From: Syntrophomonadaceae bacterium
GTDB lineage: Bacteria > Bacillota > Syntrophomonadia > Syntrophomonadales > Syntrophomonadaceae
Direction: 5' to 3'
Length of the DNA: 15,960 bases
NCBI GenBank assembly: GCA_028698695.1
Contig: JAQVWB010000019.1
Coordinates: forward strand, 1 to 15,960
The position numbers and the translations under genes are program-made. Position 1 is the stretch's first letter. Every line of letters begins with the position of its first letter. The notes below the pieces were generated by a model that made no database searches, was not told the origin of the DNA, and saw nothing but the letters and a program-made list of their open reading frames with translations. Shown here piece by piece: positions 7,155 to 12,254 of the stretch.

Positions 7155-8675
7155 TTACGCCAATAATTGCTGATATAATTTTTGGCTTTGTTCTTTAAAC
7201 TGCTCAGACAATTCCCGGCCTGCTTCTATTACCGATAGAGCTTCATCATTACGCCCCATATCAGATAACACAATCGCCAGATCCAGATAGGGGTCCATAA
7301 AACTTTTATCTGTAAGGGACACAGCCTTTCTCAGCAGTTCAATCCCCTCATCAGGTTTTTTAAGATGATAAAGACATAAACCTTTGCCTTTCAGAGCATA
7401 AGTTGACAATGGGTCCCTCTGTAATACTCTTTCATTTGCCTCCAGAGATTCCTGGATGTTACCCAGTTTGAAATTGACATAGCCATACAGATTCCACAAA
7501 TCAATATCAGCTTCCTTACCAGTTCTTTGTAAGGCAATATTTAGAGCACTTTCAGCTAATTGACAATAATCTTTTTCTACATAATTGCGTCCCATGGAAA
7601 CTAATTCTTCTGTTGAAAATCTATCAAACTGGTTTATTCTGTCCTTTATCGCATGATTATAGGAACAATAGCGGTTCTCAGCATAGATACTACCTCCGGT
7701 AGTCAGTTTGGAGTTGGCACAGCCACCCAGACACCTGTCACCAAAGCGGCATTTTTTACAGAATCCACCCAGAGATTCTTTACGCATATTACGATTCCAA
7801 CTGAAATTATCTGGATTTTCCCATATTTCCCGCAACGACTGATTGCGGATACTACCTTCAATATATTCTCGCTCTCTTATTGAGGTACACCCCAGAATAT
7901 CGCCGTTATGGAGTATCCCAAAAGTTTGTTTTCCGGCAGTACAAGCACTTCTGGAATATGCGCCATCACATCGGTGTTTAAAAAGTTCTATTTCCTTGAG
8001 GTTGTAATAGCCAATACAATCTCCCAGCATTACTTCAATGGAAGACTCCAACATGCACTGATAGGCAAAATCAATAACCGTATCAATATCAGCAGGCTGT
8101 ATAACCATGTCATGATGTCCGGCAAAATTGCCCATAGGAAATCCCATTTGCACCTGCCATTGCTTAACATCACGTTTCAGAAGTTCCTGTTTTAGCTCTG
8201 CCAGCTCACCCAGATTCATGTTGTTAATAGTAGTAATGGCAGTTACGTTTATACCCCGTTGCCTGCTTAGCTCGATGGCTTGCATAGTTTTCTGATAAGA
8301 ACCTTCCCTGCGAATATAATCATGGGTCTTATTTAAACCATCGAGACTAAAGGCAAACGTTCCCACACCTGCTTTAACAGCTTTGTCCAACATCTCTTCA
8401 TTGATAAGCCAACCATTAGTAATAATATTTGGAATAACGCCGTTTTCAGATAACCTTCGGGCAATTTTATGCCAATCTTTTCTGGTAGTCGGCTCACCAC
8501 CGGACAGAGTAACCCATTGCAATCCCATTTCTCCAATTTGGTCACATAAATCTAAGGCTTCTTCAGTATTCAGTTGTCCTGGGAGTGCTTCATGGCAGCT
8601 GGAACCACAATGTTTGCACCTCATGTTACACCCCATGGTTATTTCCCAGACTGCCGTTACCGGCTTATTAAACAT
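7155..8675 (-). CDS. Radical SAM/SPASM enzyme with C-terminal TPR repeats
   Basis: The 506-residue enzyme has the radical SAM motif CNMRCKHC (Cys near residues 16, 20, 23) only a few residues from its start, followed by LSGGEP. The SPASM region shows CTAGKQTFGILHNGDILGC, then CKKCRFGDRCLGGC and a final NRYC, enough for two auxiliary 4Fe-4S clusters. From about residue 395 to the end run three tetratricopeptide-like repeats, which usually bind peptides or proteins. The ATG at 8675 shares a base with the TAA of the NHLP precursor gene (TAATG), pointing to coupled translation; in-frame starts at 8702 and 8747 inside the precursor gene are alternatives. The arrangement (N-terminal CxxxCxxC close to the start, SPASM, TPR, directly after an NHLP precursor with an AYG motif) makes a PlpX-like splicease a candidate. 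The reaction is not proven by sequence. Confidence 0.88.
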   Translation of the reverse strand: MFNKPVTAVWEITMGCNMRCKHCGSSCHEALPGQLNTEEALDLCDQIGEMGLQWVTLSGGEPTTRKDWHKIARRLSENGVIPNIITNGWLINEEMLDKAVKAGVGTFAFSLDGLNKTHDYIRREGSYQKTMQAIELSRQRGINVTAITTINNMNLGELAELKQELLKRDVKQWQVQMGFPMGNFAGHHDMVIQPADIDTVIDFAYQCMLESSIEVMLGDCIGYYNLKEIELFKHRCDGAYSRSACTAGKQTFGILHNGDILGCTSIREREYIEGSIRNQSLREIWENPDNFSWNRNMRKESLGGFCKKCRFGDRCLGGCANSKLTTGGSIYAENRYCSYNHAIKDRINQFDRFSTEELVSMGRNYVEKDYCQLAESALNIALQRTGKEADIDLWNLYGYVNFKLGNIQESLEANERVLQRDPLSTYALKGKGLCLYHLKKPDEGIELLRKAVSLTDKSFMDPYLDLAIVLSDMGRNDEALSVIEAGRELSEQFKEQSQKLYQQLLA

Positions 8676-9025
8676 TATCTTCTTGGTGGTATAGGGGGCC
8701 ATTTCCAACCTGTTCCTCCACCAGGGAAAGGTACTCCATAGGCACATACCATACCGCCCGGCTTCTTCATTACTCCTCCAGCAACATCTTCAAGTTGGTC
8801 ATCCGTCAGTTCATCCGTATTTACTGCCGGAATTATCAGGTGTAATACTTTGATGCTCTCCACATGGACTTCCACCTTAGTGTCTTCAGGAAATTCCACT
8901 TCAAATTCTTTTTTTATTGCTGCTTTGGGGTCATTTATCAGTGCCAGACGAAATTCATCACTTTCCCTGGCTTTATCAGCAATTAATTGGTTCAGCTCCA
9001 AAGTTGTTAAGTTTTTTGTATCCAT
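8675..9025 (-). CDS. NHLP-type RiPP precursor peptide 4 (core with AYG, ends PPRR)
   Basis: The 116-residue peptide has a nitrile-hydratase-alpha-like leader: LNQLIADKARESDEFRLALI, then NDPKAAIKKEF, and a tail DELTDDQLEDVAGG with the double-glycine cleavage site after residue 84. The 32-residue core starts VMKKPGGMVCAYGVPFPGGG and ends WKWPPIPPRR. It is rich in Gly and Pro, with one Cys, one Tyr, two Trp and two terminal Arg, unlike the hydrophobic cores of the Nif11 precursors. The ATG at 9025 has a perfect AGGAGG 6 bases upstream; the longer frame to 9067 has none. It is directly followed, with a TAATG overlap, by the radical SAM/TPR enzyme, its most likely modifying enzyme. AYG fits the X-Tyr-Gly site used by splicease-type enzymes. 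Confidence 0.92.
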   Translation of the reverse strand: MDTKNLTTLELNQLIADKARESDEFRLALINDPKAAIKKEFEVEFPEDTKVEVHVESIKVLHLIIPAVNTDELTDDQLEDVAGGVMKKPGGMVCAYGVPFPGGGTGWKWPPIPPRR

Positions 9026-9067
9026 AATTTGCCTCCTCTTTTCGTTTATCTTTAGGCTATAAAGCAA

Positions 9068-9373
9068 CTACCATCTGCGTCCGCCTACTGTTATAAAATT
9101 ACTTATCCCATCGATGATTGAATCTATTGAAGAACCAATTGAACCACCTGCTACATTCTCCAAGTCTTCATCACTGAGTTCCCCACCTTGTTGCTTGCCT
9201 ACAGCTTTTATGAGTGCATCCTTTAATTGCGCTATTTCGTCCAGACTGAAATCAATGCCATTATCTTTTAAATAACTTTGCGCCTCTTCCGAATTTTCCA
9301 AGCTAAACAGTTTTTCTCCAAAACCGTTATCTTCCTTTATTTTTGCTTGTAACTTGGCTAATTTTTGTTCCAC
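9068..9373 (-). CDS. Nif11-type RiPP precursor peptide 3 (core ends GGRRW)
   Basis: The 101-residue peptide starts at a GTG (9373) 7 bases after AGGAGG. Its Nif11-like leader of 77 residues ends DLENVAGG. The 24-residue core starts SIGSSIDSIIDGISNF and ends ITVGGRRW: alternating Ile/Ser/Asp that would form an amphipathic helix, four Ser and one Thr, no Cys or Lys. The two Arg before the terminal Trp are candidate targets of the peptide arginase. Leader DNA is nearly identical over 90 bases to that of the precursor at 6781-7113. A 12-base-pair hairpin lies directly upstream in the spacer to the previous precursor. Confidence 0.92.
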   Translation of the reverse strand: MEQKLAKLQAKIKEDNGFGEKLFSLENSEEAQSYLKDNGIDFSLDEIAQLKDALIKAVGKQQGGELSDEDLENVAGGSIGSSIDSIIDGISNFITVGGRRW

Positions 9374-9391
9374 TCTACATCCTCCTTTCAA

Positions 9392-9420
9392 TTTATTAAA
9401 CTTAATTAAAGTTTAATAAA
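9392..9420 (-). repeat. 12-bp perfect AT-rich inverted repeat between two precursor genes
   Basis: Bases 9392-9403 (TTTATTAAACTT) and 9409-9420 are perfect reverse complements with a 5-base loop. In the transcript this stem lies between precursors 2 and 3, just before the AGGAGG of precursor 3. It has only two G-C pairs and no run of U after it, so it is a weak hairpin, more likely a processing or stability element or a translation modulator than a terminator. Confidence 0.5.
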
Positions 9421-9433
9421 ATTAATTAAGTAA

Positions 9434-9742
9434 CTACCATCTTCCTCGGGTAACATTGTGTGTAAAATTAGCAGCAGTAATTGTAGCACTAATAGCCGCT
9501 ATTCCAGTAGTAACAGCAATTCCTCCTGCTACTTCCCCTAAATCTGCATCGCTTAATTCGCCCTTTTCTGCCGTCTTTACCAAGGCATTTTTAACTGCGT
9601 TGATTTCATCCTCACTGAAATCCATGCCGTTTTCTTTTAAATAATTTTGTACTTCCTGGGAAGTTTCCAGGCTGAACAGTTTTTCTCCAAAACTGTTATC
9701 TGCCTCCAGATTTGCTTGTAACTTGGCTAATTTTTGTTCCAT
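9434..9742 (-). CDS. Nif11-type RiPP precursor peptide 2 (core ends TRGRW)
   Basis: The 102-residue peptide has a 74-residue Nif11-like leader that starts MEQKLAKLQANLEADNSFGE and ends DLGEVAGG. The 28-residue core starts IAVTTGIAAISATITAAN and ends FTHNVTRGRW. It is rich in Ala, Ile and Thr (six Thr), lacks Cys and Lys, and has one His. The ATG at 9742 is preceded by AAAGGA at 9 bases; a TTG two codons upstream is too close to it. It shares the AGA TGG TAG ending with the other Nif11 precursors. The many Thr residues could be dehydrated in lanthipeptide pathways, but no LanM or LanB-like enzyme is present in the window. Confidence 0.92.
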   Translation of the reverse strand: MEQKLAKLQANLEADNSFGEKLFSLETSQEVQNYLKENGMDFSEDEINAVKNALVKTAEKGELSDADLGEVAGGIAVTTGIAAISATITAANFTHNVTRGRW

Positions 9743-9764
9743 TCTCAATCATCCTTTCAATAAC

Positions 9765-9783
9765 AGATTTAATTATGAAATCT
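9765..9783 (-). repeat. Short inverted repeat at the end of precursor 1
   Basis: AGATTT at 9765-9770 and AAATCT at 9778-9783 form a 6-bp stem with a 7-base loop that includes the TAG stop of precursor 1. It is weak and may be chance, but a stronger hairpin occupies the equivalent position between the next two precursors. Confidence 0.25.
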
Positions 9784-10111
9784 ACCATCTGGATCTGACT
9801 GCATTGTCTACTACACCACCAGCCGCAGTAACAGCTCCGGCAATTGCTCCAACAATTGCTACTATGGCCATAACTGTTAAGGACCCTCCAGCAACATTCT
9901 CAAGGTCTTCATCAGATAGCTCATCGCTGCCTTTTTCTGATATCTTAACTAATGCGTTTTTTAAGACCTCTATTTCATCAAGTGAGAATTCGATGCCCTG
10001 TTCTTTTAACAGTTGTTGAACATCCTGCGGGTTTTCCTTACTAAACAGTTTTTCACCCAAACTCTTGTCGGCCTCAATTTTTGCTTGTAGCTTTGCTAAT
10101 TTTTCCTCCAT
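9782..10111 (-). CDS. Nif11-type RiPP precursor peptide 1 (glycine-zipper core, ends VRSRW)
   Basis: The 109-residue peptide has a 76-residue Nif11-like leader (MEEKLAKLQAKIEADKSLGE) that ends DLENVAGG. The 33-residue core is strongly hydrophobic: it starts SLTVMAIVAIVGAIAGAVTA and ends VVDNAVRSRW. Repeated small residues (GAIAGAVTAAGG) give GxxxG/A-type helix-packing faces like those of membrane-active class II bacteriocins. It has two Arg near the end and no Cys or Lys. The ATG follows a GGGGGAG ribosome site. It is the first precursor of the run and the one with the strongest translation signal after a 115-base spacer. Confidence 0.92.
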   Translation of the reverse strand: MEEKLAKLQAKIEADKSLGEKLFSKENPQDVQQLLKEQGIEFSLDEIEVLKNALVKISEKGSDELSDEDLENVAGGSLTVMAIVAIVGAIAGAVTAAGGVVDNAVRSRW

Positions 10112-10180
10112 TACAAACTCCCCCTCTAATACTTTTTCTTCAATAATAACTATTACCTAATTATCCCTGAGCAGGCAACA

Positions 10181-10221
10181 CCTCCTTAAAGTTAAATTAT
10201 CCTGGGAGTTGCAAGTTTCAA
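10181..10221 (-). promoter_or_regulatory. Possible promoter and orphan Shine-Dalgarno upstream of the precursor run
   Basis: The spacer 10112-10226 between the metallopeptidase gene and the first precursor contains, on the minus strand, TTGAAA (10221-10216), 16 bases, then TAATTT (10199-10194), a fair sigma-A-like pair. Shortly after comes a perfect AAGGAGG (10187-10181) that serves no gene of useful length: the following GTG or TTG frame stops after about six codons. The promoter call is weak. The ribosome site may mark a lost gene, a tiny leader peptide, or a place that holds ribosomes to protect the abundant precursor mRNA. Confidence 0.28.
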
Positions 10222-10226
10222 TGATT

Positions 10227-11243
10227 TTAAATTCCTCCTAATTCCAGTAAATTGGTTTTCGATAAGCGTAAAAGCATATCATATTTACCTCTGGGCGAAT
10301 AAACATTATTATTTAAACTTGTATACCTCGCAATATTTTCAGCAGCATTATTTATGTATTTTTTTAATTCTTCAAAGGCTTCTTCAGATAACTCCACACC
10401 TTGCAGATAATTGGTCAGTCTACCCCCGGTTCTATATTTCGGATAATTTTCCAGGCCCATGAAAGCCATGAACCAATCTGCCCTATATTTGCCTGCAGCC
10501 GCAACAATTCCCATATAATCAGCTATGAACTCGTCCAATAGGTGATTTCGAGCTGAGCCCATGAATCTAAGTGTAAAGTAATGGGTGGACTCATGTTCAC
10601 GGCGTATTATTACAGATAACCTGCGCCATTCATCAGTATCAAGGTTCAACATGTGCGCTGGTACTCCGCTGTATTCTGCGTCAGTAAGTATGAGGAAAGT
10701 ATCCTGATATAATTCTTTTTGGGTTTTCATATGTTCAAAACTGAAACTTTCTCCGCATTTCTCCCTATATCGGGATACCCGATCCCAATTGTTATAACCC
10801 TTAATCATACAAGCTCCCATTGACGCTGGAATGGTTACAGGTTCATTTCGGTGTGAGAATACCCTCACCAAAGTCTCAAAATCTTTTCTGTTGCCGGTTT
10901 CTATCACCGGAATATGACCAGCCATGGTTTTATGCAAATATATTTTAATGCCTGAAATGTCTTGAAATTCACATCCTGTAGCAGCCTTCATTTTTTGCGT
11001 ACTTGTACCTCTCCTGGTAGCAGACAGATACTCAGAATTCTTGCTCATTCCTTCCTGAATAGGGAATGATAATTGAACCAGGCGTCTGCTCAGTGCCTCA
11101 ACGAAATCCATATGTTGAATATCTTCAATATATTCCTTCCACACTTCCACGAAGGGTTCATCCTGGACAGGCATTTCATACCAAGCTGGAACTTGGCTAT
11201 GATCAAAATAGTTTTCTTTCAGGAACAACAATTCTTCATACAA
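10227..11243 (-). CDS. Putative zinc metallopeptidase-like protein (HESTH motif)
   Basis: I do not assign this 338-residue protein with certainty. It carries HESTH at residues 217-221, an HExxH zinc motif, in the context RREHESTHYFTLRFMG, followed about 17 residues later by LLDEFIADYMG, whose Glu (about 238) could be the third zinc ligand as in gluzincin-type peptidases. A conserved-looking block VTIPASMGACMIKGYNNWDR lies mid-protein. There is no signal peptide or membrane segment, so it acts in the cytoplasm. The TTG start at 11243 has GAGGTG 7 bases upstream; no ATG is near. It lies between the regulator pair and the precursors. It may trim leaders or modified peptides, inactivate regulators, or confer immunity; a structural role without peptidase activity is also possible. 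Confidence 0.6.
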   Translation of the reverse strand: MYEELLFLKENYFDHSQVPAWYEMPVQDEPFVEVWKEYIEDIQHMDFVEALSRRLVQLSFPIQEGMSKNSEYLSATRRGTSTQKMKAATGCEFQDISGIKIYLHKTMAGHIPVIETGNRKDFETLVRVFSHRNEPVTIPASMGACMIKGYNNWDRVSRYREKCGESFSFEHMKTQKELYQDTFLILTDAEYSGVPAHMLNLDTDEWRRLSVIIRREHESTHYFTLRFMGSARNHLLDEFIADYMGIVAAAGKYRADWFMAFMGLENYPKYRTGGRLTNYLQGVELSEEAFEELKKYINNAAENIARYTSLNNNVYSPRGKYDMLLRLSKTNLLELGGI

Positions 11244-11363
11244 CTGGTTTCACCTCAGAGTTTAGTAAGTCTGCTCATCTGCTACTATCTGGTTATACAA
11301 TTGAACGGGGAAAGTATCACATATTTTGGCATTAAAATTTATTTCATTATTGACAATGAGTAT

Positions 11364-11657
11364 TCATCGACGCTCTTTATCATATTCATCCTCAAGTGCG
11401 TTCGTATTTGTTCCGCCAGCAACTAAATCCAAATCTTCATCTTCCAATTGATCTGCAGATTTGGATTTTGCCTTCAACTTATTAGCCGCTTCCTGCGCTT
11501 TATCTGAATAGTCAGCGTCTGTCAACATCCTGGCAATGGTCAATATATCCCGGTATTCAGGTTCAATATTATCATGTTGAAACGATGGGACTTGTTTACC
11601 GGAAACAATTCTCTCGATATCCTGTATGAAAGTTTTTAATTTGTGTTTTGATGTCAT
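11364..11657 (-). CDS. Anti-sigma-like small protein ending in a VAGG double-glycine leader motif
   Basis: The 97-residue protein lies 25 bases after the sigma factor gene, the usual place of an anti-sigma factor. Its first 60 residues (FIQDIERIVSGKQVP, then PEYRDILTIARMLTDADYSD) resemble the short N-terminal segments of sigma-partner proteins. The following DQLEDEDLDLVAGG is nearly the same as the leader ends of the precursors in this cluster (DLEDVAGG, DLENVAGG). After GG come only 15 hydrophilic residues, TNTNALEDEYDKERR. No transmembrane segment or zinc-finger cysteines are present. The ATG at 11657 has GAGG 8 bases upstream. It could be a regulator cut and partly exported by the NHLM transporters, a secreted signal, or a precursor that took on a regulatory head. 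Confidence 0.65.
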   Translation of the reverse strand: MTSKHKLKTFIQDIERIVSGKQVPSFQHDNIEPEYRDILTIARMLTDADYSDKAQEAANKLKAKSKSADQLEDEDLDLVAGGTNTNALEDEYDKERR

Positions 11658-11682
11658 CGTCTGTACCTCGACTAAATTTGTT

Positions 11683-12216
11683 TTAATTAAAGATACCTGA
11701 GTCAATTAATTCTTCCCTTAAATGCCTGAGTGAACGATATAGAATAGTTCCCACATTGGTTTCAGTCAGGTCAAGCATTTGTGCAATTTCCCGGTTAGTA
11801 ATGCCAGCCCCGAATTTTAGGGCTATTACATTCCTTGATCGTTCATCTAGTTGCATTAGCGCCTTAAGCAGATACTCTCTGGTCTCATTTTCAATGACTG
11901 ATTCTTCAATGCTTCGCCCGAACCGTTTATATTCCGGGTTAATTGGATCACAGGCATGCTTTTTTTTGTGATAATTGATTATAGTATTATTGGCTATAGC
12001 ATAAAGCCAGGTACTAAGTTTGGCTTTCCGGGGATTGTAGGTGGAATATTTGGCAACCACCTTCTCAAAAACCTCACTAACTAAATCTTCCGTTGTGTCG
12101 TGATCCCCAACCCTGTATATGGTATATTTGTACAATTTGTAATAGTAGTGCGTAAATATTTCAGCTACATTATCATCCTTAATTCGCATATCAGATACAT
12201 GATCAACATTTTTCAC
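11683..12216 (-). CDS. ECF-like sigma-70 family RNA polymerase sigma factor
   Basis: The 177-residue protein has region 2 in its first half (EIFTHYYYKLYKYTIYRVGD, DTTEDLVSEVFEKV, and LSTWLYAIANNTIINYHKKK, the -10 recognition and core-binding helices) and region 4 at the end (LDERSRNVIALKFGAGITNR, then EIAQMLDLTETNVGTILYRS), a helix-turn-helix for the -35 element. Size and absence of regions 1 and 3 fit the ECF group. The GTG at 12216 is preceded by GGGGA at about 7 bases. The gene lies 38 bases after the complete ABC transporter gene and just before the anti-sigma-like gene. It likely drives the cluster in response to a signal, but I could not identify a clear ECF-type promoter pair that it would use. 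Confidence 0.9.
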   Translation of the reverse strand: MKNVDHVSDMRIKDDNVAEIFTHYYYKLYKYTIYRVGDHDTTEDLVSEVFEKVVAKYSTYNPRKAKLSTWLYAIANNTIINYHKKKHACDPINPEYKRFGRSIEESVIENETREYLLKALMQLDERSRNVIALKFGAGITNREIAQMLDLTETNVGTILYRSLRHLREELIDSGIFN

Positions 12217-12254
12217 TTTTTATTCCCCGCTTTATGTACTGCTACGGATTATTG

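Noticed and set aside
8333..8545. Minus-strand frame of 70 codons within the radical SAM/TPR gene
   Set aside because: Alternative frame inside a conserved gene, without start signal.
7653..8694. Several plus-strand frames opposite the radical SAM/TPR gene
   Set aside because: Shadows of a well-supported coding frame; no ribosome sites and low-complexity products.
9434..9742. Thr-rich core as a lanthipeptide precursor
   Set aside because: No Cys in the core and no LanM, LanB or LanC-like enzyme in the window.
11244..11363. Promoter in the 120-base spacer between the anti-sigma-like and metallopeptidase genes
   Set aside because: TGATAC, 16 bases, TATAAC can be found on the minus strand, but the -35 match is poor, and AT-rich spacers offer such pairs by chance.
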